64,000 bases of DNA from Phymatolithon calcareum (lineage: Eukaryota; Rhodophyta; Florideophyceae; Hapalidiales), in the NCBI GenBank assembly GCA_977006965.1, contig OZ345374.1, positions 2,232,001 through 2,296,000 on the forward strand, given 5' to 3'. This document shows positions 51,065 to 62,896 of this stretch, one piece after another (within the stretch, counting starts at the first letter, position 1; each line of letters opens with the position of its first letter). A program made the position numbers and the translations under genes. Below the pieces are notes generated by a model. The model was not told the DNA's origin. It did no database searches and saw only the letters and a list, made by a program, of their open reading frames with translations.

Positions 51065-51896
51065 GCCAGGCGTAACCGACCACGCCACCCTGAAACGCCT
51101 TTCCAAAGCGAAAGGTTTACTCCTCGCCCTCCGGGATATTGGCGTCACAGCTAAAGGACTGACGACAATAAAATGCATATCCATATATAAGGCCCTGATC
51201 CAATGCCGATGGGAATATGCACTGCACCTGATGCCGTGGTCGAAGTCCATTCAAGCGCATGTGGATCAAGTAGAAGGACTGTTCTACTCTCTAATATTTG
51301 GTCATTTTGCTAAGCGGAATAATGATCGAATGCGAACGCTATGCAGAACCACACCAACAGCGCTGAGGCGCAAGATACTAGGAGAACACTTTGCGTTGCG
51401 ACTCCTGCATGCAAAACGGAACCTGGAGAGAAGCAAGAACTACGCGGGCAAGGATGAGGACCTAGCACAGACACAGAGGGATATTTGATACCTCGAAGAG
51501 CACGAACTGTTGAATGTCCCAGCGAAGCGGGCCGTAGAAGGAAAGGTCACATACAAGGATGAGAAACTGCGAACCTATTGCGCATGGAGCGAGACGGAGA
51601 AGGCCAAAAAACGCAAAATCGCCGTGGATATGAACGAGAATCCAAACCCCGTAGTCCAAATTAAGTCGAGAAAACACAGACTCTGGGCAGTCAAATGGTT
51701 TTTCGGCCACTTCCCTCCGCGAAACCCGTCGGCATATATCGACAGCTACGACGGACTAGCAGAGATGCTGTTGGAAACCCTCCAACGCAACCTAACGCAA
51801 CCCAAGATGAATGAGGGAACAGAAGAGGAAGTGAAACAAGTGATGGACAAAATAATGATGCTAGAAAGTGAGATGCAAGAGGAGATGATGGTGTGA
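51065..51896 (+). pseudogene. RT C-terminal remnant with one in-frame TGA
   Basis: One frame from about 51,065 to 51,896, broken by a single TGA at 51,486-51,488 (after TQRDI; the family A copy has DIEYL at the equivalent place). It contains the RT thumb/connection motif RWEYALHLMPW and, near the end, HRLWAVKWFFGHFPPRNPSAY. RT motifs A-C are missing. Dead fragment. Confidence 0.75.
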
Positions 51897-52000
51897 TGAT
51901 GGACGCAATATGCTGTAGTCTTCCCTGGAAGGGTTATAGCGTAATGCGAAGCTGCTCTGGTGTCGGCGTGCGCCGGCGTTGAGGGCTTCTAAAATAAAAA
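51065..52000 (+). mobile_element. LINE fragment on plus strand (RT C-terminal part)
   Basis: Truncated copy holding the coding remnant at 51,065-51,896 and a 3' untranslated stretch ending in CTAAAATAAAAACATAC near 51,995. It is abutted tail-to-tail by a minus-strand LINE end. Confidence 0.6.
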
Positions 52001-52515
52001 CATACAATTCCCCCCCTCTTGTAGTTTCGGTCAGCTACTCAAATCCGTGTAATCCGAGTTAACGTCGTAGCCCTAGCTGCAAAAAACCTCTCCCGAGGGC
52101 GGAGGGAAGCTTGGGGTCCACTGGTCAGATTTACTATGGGGCTCAGGGTCGCACTTCAATTGTCGCCTTGTCTATTCCATGTCGTCAGAAAAGACGATAA
52201 CGAAGAAGAGTAGCTTGTCTCAAGATTTTTCCGTGATATTAATCTCTTCTTTGGTTAGTTGATATCTGCCGAGGTATTCTTCGAAGTAGCTCATGAGGGT
52301 TGGTGCAGTATCACCGAACTTGTCTGCGAGAAGTGATGTGCTCATTGGGGGAACCGACCGAATGCCCACTTTACCGCTTATTGGCGGTGCCGTGTTTTCG
52401 GGAGTCTGATGCTAGCCGGGGTGGACCCCGGCAGATCAATTTTCCTCTTTCTGTTGGACCCCAAGATGTCTCCTTCGTCTTTGAAGAGCAAGGTCCGCAA
52501 CAAAAAAATTACTCC
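52001..52515 (-). mobile_element. LINE family B 3' fragment, minus strand
   Basis: Duplicates the 3' part of the LINE at 55.15-55.62 kb, with shared words GTTAACGTCGTAGCCCTAGC, GTGATGTGCTCATTGGGG and GGCGGTGCCGTGTTTTCGGG. Insertions and deletions break the frame. Confidence 0.7.
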
Positions 52516-52714
52516 CCTGCCATGTAGCGCGCTGTGGTTTCAGATTGCGAGCAGTCCTTACTTGTCCACGTCTGAAACATGGTTCAGATCTCGTCGAGTG
52601 CTCACTTAGTCTAGGCGCTGTCCTCACTGGAGAGCCTTCCTTTGCGAGGCCATTTACCATGTCTTTGATTTCATCTTTCCCATACCGGCCGGTGAACTCG
52701 ATAAAAGTGGATCG

Positions 52715-53190
52715 GGGAAGAGGAACACCTTAAAGAAGCTCTGAAACAAGCGGAAGAAGGTATGGTGTCAAAAAAGCGACGCCTACAAGCAACAGTCAAA
52801 GTCTGGTCGTTGGAAGAAGAGGGCCGGACAGTTGAAATCCCGATCGGTGTACCGAACGACCTACCAGGAATGCTATATATAAGAGACAGAACTGCGCGGT
52901 TGAGATGCCTGAGAGTCATTTTCAACAGAGTTCCTTTGTGGAGAAAATCGATTCTGGCGAAGTACTTTGGGACTGGTGCTATGGTGGAGCTTATCGTGTT
53001 GTAACGTATACTACAGTCTATGAAGATGGACCAAGAAACGGAATATGAATGCAAAAGGCTTACTCGGGCCCTCGCAGTGAGAGAAATTCGGATTAAGGAG
53101 ATATTAGAAGGATAGTAGAGAGATGAGTATGGAAAACAGCGAGAAGCTGCCCTGTTACTCAAATTGAGGCTTTGGGAGCTTTTAAAATAA
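52715..53190 (+). mobile_element. LINE family A 3' fragment, plus strand
   Basis: Coding end 52,715-53,004 reads KKRRLQATVKVW, GMLYIRDRTARLRCLRV and FNRVPLWRKSILAKYFG, matching the C-terminus of the 38.6-40.0 kb copy. It is followed by about 186 bases of 3' untranslated sequence ending GAGGCTTTGGGAGCTT and an A-rich stretch. 5' truncated. Confidence 0.75.
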
Positions 53191-55055
53191 ATCAACATAT
53201 ATCTCCCGATAAAAGTGGATGTGCTCATTGGAGAGAAGGTTCCATAATGACTACATGATGGCAGGTGTTCTAGAACTTCTATGTCTTCTTGAGTTGAAGA
53301 AAAGGTGGGGGGTAAAGAAACATCCGCATGCGGTATAGGTCGTTTTTTTCGACTTTTACACGTCCCCTGCGGCCTCCAGTATCTTGTTCCGTTGGTATTT
53401 CTTGATGTTTGTCTTAGCTGTTGTTTCCTTTGCAGCTTCGCACAGGAAGCCATTTATTCTCACGTGGACAATATATCTCTCCGCTTCTAAATGTTCCTTG
53501 TTCGCGAAGGACGTCTCTTCTTCGCTTTGGGTTGGAATATGCGACAAATGGCCCTGCACCTGTCCAAGCTTCTTTTTACTTGTTTCGCCCGGATTTTCCA
53601 GGAGAATATAAATTCAACTTTCCTGACTTCCGAGGCCACCTTCGCGGTCCAAGGTGTGAGATGTAGAGCATATTCTCGCGTTGACTGCACAAGAGATTTG
53701 TACAGCCTAATCGCCCTGGCGGGGTGGACACCATTAATAAGCACGCCCAGCCGTCAAACATACCCAAGCACATTTTTGGAGTCCTTAATCCGCTCTGTCA
53801 GTTTGGTGTCTAAAACTCCCTGTTCCGTTAGTGTTACCCCGAGGTATTTTGCATCCCAGAGAGTCTTTAGCCGCCGTCCCGAGAGATGGAAGCTATGATC
53901 TATCGTGTCCTTGGTGCAAAGAATTACGCTTTTCACGGTGTTTCCACACCATACCATTTCACTGCGTCCACTGCGAAGCCAGATCCAGGATACTTTGAAC
54001 GCCTTCCGCTGATTTTACGGACAATTTTACGTCGTCTGCGACATTTTGCAGAGCTCGTTTGCGATATTCTCCGGAATGGAGTCTAGAGAAACGTCAAACG
54101 TGTCCATGAAGATATTGTAAAGGCGCGGATTGAGAGAGGACCCCTGGGGCACACCTCTGTCAATTGTGTACAACAAAATGGAAACCTCATCGTCTCTCGT
54201 CTTTATGAATGAGGGATGCAGAAAAGGAATAACAATTTCGGCGATCTCTGGTTCCAGCACCTTCCTTATTCTCTCTGCAAGACTATTCCTTGGTACGGAG
54301 TCGTAGGCAGCTTTAAGGTCTAAGAATGCCACGCAGCTGTGGCCTGATTGTCGGAGAGCTTCAGCATGGAGAAGCGCCAACTCAGTGTCCTTTCGTTTCT
54401 GGAATCCAAACTGTGAAATATGGAACTTGTATTTCCTTCTGATAATCTTGTCTAAGGCTATTTCCATTATCTTCCTCATGTGGCTTAAGTGTGAGTTTGG
54501 GCGGTAGCTCGTTGGCATTGCTATATCTCCATCATTGTATATCTGTACAATTTCAGCTGTTCTCCAAACAAAGGGTGTGGTTTGCAAGCGACCACAAACT
54601 TCCCAAATCGCAAACAGTACTCTTGTGCTGAGTACTGGGTCCGCTTTCAACATTTCGGTTTGTACAATGTCCTATACAGGGGCCTTACCAATTGGACTAG
54701 CCCAGATAGCAGCTTCTATATCTCTTCGGAAAGTCCAAGGGGGACGAAACGCCTTAGTATCTCCAAGTCATCCTTCCTCGGACCAGCAGAGGCTTGAGAG
54801 GTGGGCAGGAACTGTGCAGGTGCCAGCGTACTCCCTTGAATGACGTTTGCAGTCTTCCGCCTGGAGAGATCTCTTGCAGTTTTGGGCGCCTTCTCAAAGG
54901 CTGCTGCTGCTGTGAGCTCGTGACGCTTTTTTGGCGCCAATTACCTCTTTGCTTTTTTATCTTGGATTCCTTGTGAGATAGTATGTCGACCTCCCTTTTT
55001 GTTTTCCTGGCTCTTCTAAACAGCTTTGTTCGTTGTTTTGCCATCTCTCGAAGAG
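53180..55055 (-). mobile_element. Decayed LINE (family B) copy
   Basis: Minus strand. From high to low coordinates: a basic helical segment (55,050-54,720), the RT region at 54,653-54,027, then remnants in several frames (GRRLKTLWDAKYLGVTL near 53,880; REYALHLTPWTAKVASEV near 53,650). It ends with YGTFSPMST near 53,240, equivalent to the FGRFSPMST of the fuller copy. Several frameshifts. Confidence 0.7.
54027..54653 (-). pseudogene. RT fingers/palm fragment of decayed LINE
   Basis: 208 codons with FGFQKRKDTELALLHAEAL, motif A LDLKAAYDSVPRN and motif B RGVPQGSSLNPRLYNIFMD. The frame ends before motif C. Confidence 0.75.
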
Positions 55056-55059
55056 CAGA

Positions 55060-57560
55060 TTTTTTTTGAATTTGGAATTTATTAAACGCCCTCAGTAACA
55101 CTCATGAGACTGCAAGGGAGATGCGCTTCAGCAGCTACGTTGTAGCTTCGATCATATATTCAAATACTTGTAACCCGGGTTAACGTCGTAGCCCTAGCTG
55201 CAAAAACCCTCTCCCGTAAAAGGGCGGAGGGAAAAGCTTGGGGTACACTGATCAGATTTCCTTAATTGCCGTCTTGTCTATTCCATGTCGTCGTAAAAGA
55301 CGATAGTGAAGAAGAGTAGCTTGTCTAAAGCTTTTTCAGTGATATCAATCTCTTCGTTAGTCAGTTGATATCTTCCGAGGTATTCTTCCAGGTTGCTCAT
55401 GAGGATTGATATAGTATCACCGAACTTGTCTGTGAGAAGTGATGTGCTCATTGGGGAGAACCGTCCGAATGCCCACTTTACCGCTAATTGGCGGTGCCGT
55501 GTTTTCGGGAGTCTGATAATCGCCGGGGTGGACCGGGGAAGATCGTAGGGAATTTTTCTCTTTCTGTTGGACTTCGAGACGTCTCCTTCGTTTTTGAAGA
55601 GCAAGGTACTCAACGATTTTGCTGAAACTCCCTGTTTGAGGAAAGTCAGTGCCGTCTCGAATAGATCGTACTGTAGCATTGCCGATATGTCTCGACTACC
55701 CATTGTAGTTTCCTTGATTGGGACGGCCAGAAGGCTTCTTTTCTTTGATCTGGCTCGTTCTAGCATACTGAGTGCTAGAAGGAGTCTCCTCTTTTCGGCG
55801 TTGTGAATTCGGCAAAGAAGGCGAAGTCTGACATAGCGGTTTTTCGATATTGGACCGAATACTTGTGCGAAAAATATTTTCTCCACTTCTGCGATAGCTG
55901 TCTGGACTCTCGGCGTCCATGGCGTCAGGTGCATTGCATACTCCCATCTTGGTTGTATCAACGCCTTGTATGTCTTCACTGCTTTCAAGGGGCTGAGTAC
56001 TCGCAACGAGACACCCAGGGACCTCACTTGATATACCGCGATCTTGGCGTGTCGGATGCGCTCAAGCATTTTTGTGTCGGTAAGTCCCTCATTACTGAGT
56101 GAGATGCCAAGTTGTGAGACTTCTTTGACCTTTGCCAACGTTTTCCCTGCAAGCTTGAAAATGGGTGATCTTGTGTCTTCCGAGAGAAGTACTTCGCTCT
56201 TCCCAGCTTTCGTGTTCCAAACCATCTGCCTGTCCCTTGCCCATTTCGATGCAATATTTAACAGTCTCTGTAGTCCCTCTGGTGTCTTTGCCGATAGAAG
56301 AACGTCGTCCGCAAAGAGGACTGCAGCTACTTCTGCAACTTCTCGTGGCACTCGGCTTATTCTATCCGCCAATTCGTCCATGAAAAGGTTGTACAAACTT
56401 GGACTCAGCGGAGACCCCTGAGGTATTCCTCTGTCAATTAGGAACCACTTATGCTGCGGTTCACCAACCGTGGATACCCAGGAAGGCATCAAGAATGGTT
56501 CGATCATGACGCATAGCTCTTGCGGTAGAAGCCCTCTCGTTCGCTCTTGCAGGTGTTGTCTAGGCACTGTGTCGTACGCTGCCTTCAGGTCCAATACTGC
56601 GATGCATCGTTGCCCTCGCTTTTGTAGTTCCAGCGCCCTCAAGATTGCGAGCTCCGTACTCTTCCCATTTTGAAATCCCAGCTGGATGTTGTGGTTCTTG
56701 TATCTTTGTCGGACCATAATATCAATTGCGGATTCAACTACCTCTCGGACCTGACTCAGTAGAGATATGGGTCGGAAATTTTTTGGATCGCCATGGTCTC
56801 TTTTCTTGTGCAGTGGGACCAAGAGAGCTTTTATCCATGATTGTGGAAGTGTTCCGCATCTGCCGCAGGCTGTCCATCGCTCATAGACTAGGTCTGTGCA
56901 TACCTCCACGTCCACTTTCAACATTTCGCTCTTCACTTCGTCCAGGCCTGGGGCCTTTCCGGTTGGAGCTTTCAGGATTGCTAGTTTGATAAGATTCCGC
57001 ATTTGAGGAGGACAGTCAAATTGCGAAGGTCTTGGTCGCTATCCCCTGACATCTCGTCATGTCTGGGACACGTGGGCGGTGAACAGCGTTTTACGCAATG
57101 GACGGCCGGTCATCTTGTACCTAGACTTTCTTCGTGTTCTCATCTTCTGCATTCGGGAGATTTGTTCTATTGCCTTGGACCCATCCTTTTCCTCAAGATC
57201 GTCTATTCTTGATACTGCTGCCGCTTCCTTCTGTTCACCAATTTGCGAATATCTTAAGAGCAGGTCTCCAGTTCTTCATGTTGTTCCCATACTCGTCGGA
57301 GGGCGCATCTGTCTTGAATGTCGGTTGGCGTGTTCGATTTTTGCATCCGGTTAAGAGTTTCGAAATCCAGCTCTACCTCAAGGTCTATTCCCTAAACTCC
57401 CATGGTTCTATTTGACAAATCTTCATTAGTCTTCTCCAGTGCCGCTCTGTTAACTTTCGAAACAGTATCATTGCGAATTCCTTTTAGACTTTCTCTGCTA
57501 CTATTGATCGTCGTATTGTTCCGGGTGTTATATGCGCGATGTACTCTTTTGGCCTGATGG
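55060..57560 (-). mobile_element. LINE family B, most complete copy
   Basis: Minus strand. A coding RT frame (55,278-57,002) is followed by about 215 bases of 3' sequence ending in a short A run at about 55,061-55,068. Upstream (57,003-57,560) are decayed frames (MQKMRTRRKSRYKM, KMTGRPLRKT) from the region 5' of the RT. No endonuclease domain was recognised. Confidence 0.7.
55278..57002 (-). CDS. Non-LTR retrotransposon reverse transcriptase (574 aa)
   Basis: Uninterrupted frame with the full RT palm: the fingers begin APTGKAPGLDEVKSEM, WIKALLVPLHKK and FRPISLLS, then LGFQNGKSTELAILRAL, motif A LDLKAAYDTVPRQ, motif B RGIPQGSPLSPSLYNLFMD and motif C LFADDVLLSAK. The thumb/connection region has RWEYAMHLTPWTP, and the C-terminal block is RHRQLAVKWAFGRFSPM. 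All catalytic Asp are present. The frame is probably a C-terminal portion: the preceding 500 bases hold related frames with stops, so the element as a whole is likely defective. Confidence 0.85.
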   Translation of the reverse strand: MRNLIKLAILKAPTGKAPGLDEVKSEMLKVDVEVCTDLVYERWTACGRCGTLPQSWIKALLVPLHKKRDHGDPKNFRPISLLSQVREVVESAIDIMVRQRYKNHNIQLGFQNGKSTELAILRALELQKRGQRCIAVLDLKAAYDTVPRQHLQERTRGLLPQELCVMIEPFLMPSWVSTVGEPQHKWFLIDRGIPQGSPLSPSLYNLFMDELADRISRVPREVAEVAAVLFADDVLLSAKTPEGLQRLLNIASKWARDRQMVWNTKAGKSEVLLSEDTRSPIFKLAGKTLAKVKEVSQLGISLSNEGLTDTKMLERIRHAKIAVYQVRSLGVSLRVLSPLKAVKTYKALIQPRWEYAMHLTPWTPRVQTAIAEVEKIFFAQVFGPISKNRYVRLRLLCRIHNAEKRRLLLALSMLERARSKKRSLLAVPIKETTMGSRDISAMLQYDLFETALTFLKQGVSAKSLSTLLFKNEGDVSKSNRKRKIPYDLPRSTPAIIRLPKTRHRQLAVKWAFGRFSPMSTSLLTDKFGDTISILMSNLEEYLGRYQLTNEEIDITEKALDKLLFFTIVFYDDME

Positions 57561-57699
57561 ATACTTCGAAAAACATAGTGCTTTTATCTGTGCTGTATCC
57601 TCTTCTTTTCATGTCTAGGGTTCTCATGAGCCGCTCTTTTGTGCCTGCGTTTTTGAATAGCTCCAGAAGCCTGTCGTCACGAATTCAATTCTCGTTAAT

Positions 57700-58110
57700 T
57701 GTCCTACTGAGATATGGACGCGATACGCCTTTGCCGCGCGCTTCCGTGCTCTTCTGCGTGAACGCCGCGCTCTACATTGACGACCGCGCCTCGAATTTCG
57801 CAGACTATGCTGCTTCCTACCGAGATGTGTACGCGAAACGCATTCTCCGCGCGCGGTCGAGCTCGTTTGCGTGAAAGGCATTCTCTACGTTGACGACCGC
57901 GCCTCGAATTGCACGGACCATGCTGCTTTCGACATTCGGATGGTTTTATACGCGGCGTCTCGTCAATTGTCCTACCGCGATGCAGACGCGAGACGCCTTC
58001 GCCGAGTGCGGCCTCTCTCTATTGCGTGAACGGAACGCTATACTTTGACCGCTCCTCGAATTGCGCAGACTACGCGCTCCGCGCCGTGACGGTCCTTCTC
58101 CGTCCCGCGT
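57700..58110. repeat. Diverged G+C-rich tandem array
   Basis: At least three copies of a unit of about 120-140 bases, recognisable by GACGACCGCGCCTCGAATT (about 57,780 and 57,893) or GACCGCTCCTCGAATTGC (58,039), and by CCTAC-GAGATG or GCGATG words between them. It lies upstream (5') of the LINE at 55.1-57.6 kb on that element's strand. Confidence 0.6.
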
Positions 58111-59182
58111 GCACACTGGGGCTTTCTTTCCGTACACGGAAAGGAAACGCCCGTTGTGCGGCTGGGGGTTTCTCACGGCCGTATACCAGATCGCGCGCAG
58201 TAGAAGCAAATCACATTAATCTCTCGCCACAGTCTTTCTATGATGCAAATGCATCGCTGTATAGATCTCCTTCACTCACAATATAACTTTAATATCCTCC
58301 ACCTTGGCTCGAAATAATGCAATTGTTTTACATGCAATTCTACCCAGTTAATGAGACCTTAACCATTTCTAATATCTCTCTCAAGCAAGTTTTCCAGTTT
58401 ATTCAACAAAAAATGTTTTTCAATACATACCAGTACATACCTTGCTGCTGTGTATTGCAGTACTTCACAGCTCTGAGATATCAAACGTATTCGAGAAATC
58501 AAACATATTTCTCGTTCTACTTGCGGAGATAATCTCAGCGAGAAAATACATTCCTCGCCCCTTCGATCGTCAACGATTCTTCTCCGTCTCCCATCCAGTC
58601 AGTCAGTGCTTCCCTGCTCTTCGTCAATGGATGGGGCTCTAGAGAGTCGTGGATGAGTCCATTGTTTCCATCCACGGTGACGACCTTCTTAGTCGGAGGG
58701 GGGCATCAGATCTCTCCTACTTCTCCAGATGGACTAGATAAATACCAGAATCCAGATAATTGATCCAACGTCTACCCAATCCATTCTTATCCTTGTCCGA
58801 CTCTTCAGAGAAATGTGCTTTGCTATCTTGTTCGCCCATTTGCTCAAATATTTCCGCCGCCGGTAGTTCGCACGCACCTTCTTCACCTTTATGTGATTTA
58901 CAGCATCTTCTCACTTGAGCAAAAATATTGCATTAAAAACGGCGCCATGTGAAGCCCGTATTCCGAGAGCTGCACCACACAGACTTGTTCCGTTCGAAGA
59001 AGTTTTTCACGTGAGATAAATAGGGACGAGTGCTCGGTGAGTTCACCAAGACTTGTTCGCACTGATTTCGTAGCAAAAATCGTCGAGCTTCCAGCGCGCT
59101 ACCGTCGGACTGGACCCCGCATACTAGACAAAGGGAAGTTGGCCTTTCATGGTCCTGACGAAAGCGCTACCTCTTGACCTTG
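58111..59182. other. No supported gene
   Basis: A/T-rich sequence with short frames on both strands; nothing recognisable. Confidence 0.45.
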
Positions 59183-59537
59183 CTAAATTTTCGTCAGGCT
59201 CTCTGTCGCCTTCACCGTGGTTTCCTTGATTGGAATTGAAATTGAGAGTGTAGAATAGAAACGGAAACCATTCGTCTCCAGTCTATTTGTACGACGCACG
59301 ATAAACTTGGTCTTTCTCTTTCGTGACGAGATTGCCCAAGACAAATCGACAAACCTCAAAACGCGGCTGAACGCTCGCAGATTCATTTTCTTCCGTCGTC
59401 TCCGTTACTCCCCAGCGGGCGGCCTTGTTTTGAGACAGGAAATTATCTTCATACAACTTTAACGTCGTCAAAATTTCTTTTCCGAAAAGAGAGGCAAATC
59501 GTTTTTCACGCATAACATCTTCCCCTGTTGAGTGCAT
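59183..59537 (-). CDS. Hypothetical small ORF
   Basis: Open minus frame with an internal ATG at 59,537; a GTG-started extension reaches 59,609. It has protein-like mixed composition (FASLFGKEILTTLKLYEDNF, then an acidic TTEENES) but no recognised domain or signal. Could be a fragment of a decayed gene. Confidence 0.2.
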
Positions 59538-59609
59538 ACCGAAATATCTTATTCTTCCATCATTGTCCACTTTTCGGAGGAGCTGGGTGAATGGCAAATT
59601 TTTGCTCAC

Positions 59610-61385
59610 GCAGGAAGGTCTTGGGAACCCATTTCGAATTCCTTCTCGATCTTGGCCTACTCTACCTTGAAAGCCTTATATGCTGCGACTTACTCCTTAT
59701 GCGACTTGAAATCTCCTCGACGGTGAATCGTGCTAATTGTTTGGCAGCTTTAGATCTGCCTAAGAGGGGCCTCTCCTATTGTGGATTTGCGAGCGGTCTA
59801 GTTCGTCGCCGTGGTATATTGAAACGGTGAAATATGGGGGTGAATTGAAGTGAGATGATAGACTTTTTCGCTTACAGAAAGACTTTTAGAATAAATCTTA
59901 TTACTCCGGAGTTGGCGAACAGTACTTTAATTTCGAGCCGCTATGTTTCGAATTTATTCGATATGAATGGAGACAGTTAGAAATACTACGACATGTATAG
60001 TCGATCAAGTACATTTTTTTAAAAATATTGATCGAAAAATCGTCGACGACGTGATACTAATAAGCTGAGAGCAATTCTGTTTGGACTGCATTTGTGCACT
60101 ATGACGCCAAGGAGCATTCTCCTTGGTGAGCCTCGATGCAGCTTCTGACCAAGACGGGACATCTCTGCGGCGACGTTCTTGAGGCACGCTTTTCCGTTCG
60201 CTCTTGGTGCCTCAAGTGTTGCAGTTCTAGGCCTACACCGACCTCTTCTATCTGTCTACTTCCGTTCAAATTTCTAAGCCGTCCAGGACTTAGCACAGAA
60301 GAAGCGCAAGCGCGAGGGAAAGATTCCGACGTATTCTATCTGCGCATCTTTAAGGTTCTACACCCGAGATGTAACGACTTTTTTCAACTGCAGAAAACGT
60401 TTTGACTTAGAACAGGACACCAATGACTCCTTTCCTCTTTGATTCGCTGATGTTTTTGAAACTCAACAGGACGTAATGGAACCAGAGCATGATATCTACT
60501 CTCATGCCAAATAGATTGTATTAATTGAATACAACCAGAAGATACGAGTTGCTACGACCTGGCTTGTGCATGAAGTAGATTCTGGATATTAGTTCCCAGA
60601 TTTCCCTGAACTCCTTTAATGTGATACTTGTTGCTTAAACACCGGAATTGTTCTTGCATTTTCTATTGCGATGACTCTTCGAGCCGTTCCATTCCAACAT
60701 GCCACGTCAACAAGCTCCATTCTTTCCTCTCGGTCTACACCGCCTGCTGCGGCGAATTCTTCTGCACATGGTCTACTTCCCTGACATTTTATATTTTACT
60801 ATTAACAAGAGTAGCTCGCGACACTGAGCATATAAGCTCACAACGCCGATCATTGCTTTCTCAACGGTAAACCTCCTAGTCCTGGTGTAATTGAACATGT
60901 AAATCGAGCAGACAATGTGAATCTTGACTTTTCCAATCACCCATTTCGCTAACCAGGCGCCAGAAATTGGAAGCGTCATCTAGGCGTTTCAATTCGATCT
61001 TCCAGCGGGAGAATAATCCAAATCAGGTTGAAATTCTGTTTCTAATCATCGCTCTTACTGATCAAAACTTTCAAATGACAGAGGACATACTTTTTGGCCC
61101 AAGTACCCGAACGCGTTAACTATATATCTCACGAACTCTAAGATAATACCATAAAGGTTGGCACAGGTTGTAAAGACTTGCAGGACCGCTGGAATAGAAA
61201 TGTGACGAATAAGGCACACTGTGAAGATGAGGCAGATCGATTCGAATCTCGGGACATGCATGTAAATTCTTCTTTAAGAACCTTTTAAACACTCTTGAAA
61301 CGTGCAAATCTCGTACCAAGGCTAATTCAAATATCTCATTCGCTTCCAGAATGTCATCTATGCTTAGCTGATCTTATTCTCTGTT
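59610..61385. other. No supported gene
   Basis: About 1.8 kb with only short, unconvincing frames and no repeats noticed. Confidence 0.45.
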
Positions 61386-62896
61386 TTATGTCCCTCGTGC
61401 AGGAATCTGTAGACGTTCAATGAAGTAGCCCCCGATATCATTTTTTCGAACGTTTAACTTGACGCACTGCTCGTCACCCTGACATCGGAAGTCGCACGGC
61501 GAAATGTATTTCTCCGGTTTTTTCTGTTCGCGTTTTCCCTTACGTTTGCTTCGAATGAAAGTGCTACAGTTCCCAACGACAATGTAAAGATGTTTCATCC
61601 AACAGCAAGTTTTTTCTGGCGTCGCTCGTCCGTCAGAAGACCGATACTGGGATGATCGTAATTGCTACGCGTATATGAGAAGATAACAATGTATTCCTCT
61701 TCCGCTTGCATAGAATCCACTTTTACAGCATTAATACCCGTTATGTGGAGCTGGCACCGAAGAAGATCCTCTTGGGCTCTGTATCCAGCCATTAGACAAA
61801 TCTTTTCATACAAATTTGGATCAGTTCTGCGCATCAGATGCTCAAGCTCTAATACAACGAGCCTTGCTACCTTTTCTTCAAGCTCATTTTCCTTGGACCC
61901 CGAAAACCCCGCGTCTTCCTCTTCAGCTTCTGTTTGCTTTGCAATTTCGCTAGTATCAAAGAGGGTAAGTGGTCGATACTACTGACCGTCCTCATTTTGT
62001 TCATTTCGATCAGCCTCATAAGATGCACCTCTCTCTTTTCAACACCACATTGAAAACGACCGTCGTAGAAATTGTTGCTGTGTATCAGACTGATTGGAGC
62101 GCTCACTCTATACTGAATTCGGAGCATTTGAGGTTGCAGAACAGGATCGTTACTGGAAGCCAATGTTTTTAAAACTGGTCTGATCTTCTTTGAATACATC
62201 AGCTCTGCGTTTCGGATTGTGGAATGGTTCAGGCAGCCTTGGAAGGAGAAAAACGGAACGAGCTGATTGTTGTCACCGACGAGTATTATATGTAGTCTGC
62301 TAGTCGTGTAGTTGGAAAAATAGAAGCTGACGATTCCGGCAAGAAACCTGTTTCCAGTAGCTGGGATGCTTTATGAAACACAATGTACATGAAGGCAGTC
62401 CTAAGTCTCTTAAATTCGTTGCCAGAAAGCATTGCTGTTGCCTTATGCAAAAGCAAGCTTTTTCTGGCAAATAGTCTCTTAGCACATGCTAATCTACTCG
62501 CTGTAGATGAATCTCCATTTTGAAAGCGATAAGGATAGGACGTGCGATCAATGCAAAGCCTGTAAATAGGACTATTCCTGGGCTTTGATGATTGAGAGAA
62601 AATGCGAACCATTTGCGGATTCAGGAGACTGTTATCGAGGTCATTCATACTTTCTTCATCCATTTCCGTCAAAAACAAATTAACATCAGTGTTGGTAACA
62701 GTTGCTACAACTCCTCGCCGAAATTAGTATTTTGCCTATATTCGTAATAATGATTTAGAATTTTTTCTGCGCCTTCTTGAAGATTATCCGAAATCCAACT
62801 AGATTCGTCAAAATCAATGAAACTCTGCCGTGTGGCTTGTCGTACAAATTGTTGCAATTTCGAGGAGCACCTATCTGGGGGTAGTTCTTGCAGATT
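61386..62896 (-). pseudogene. SF1 (UPF1/SEN1-like) helicase pseudogene
   Basis: Minus strand, pieced from at least five frame segments. In order: RCSSKLQQFVRQATRQSF to FGEEL and stop (62,893-62,705); then a frame running 62,678-62,286 with IVFHKASQLLE, where functional proteins have DEASQ or DEAAQ (motif II), so the catalytic Asp-Glu is lost; then LVGDNNQLVPFF (motif III) and LRIQYRVSAPISLIHSNNFY (motif IV-like, 62,288-61,867); then EEYIVIFSYTRSN and LLTDERR (motifs V/VI region, 61,834-61,595); and LYIVVGNCSTF (61,598-61,386). Gene order and motif spacing are right for a UPF1-type core. Frame changes near 62,715, 62,290, 61,850 and 61,600 make it dead. The P-loop region was not found. Confidence 0.75.
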
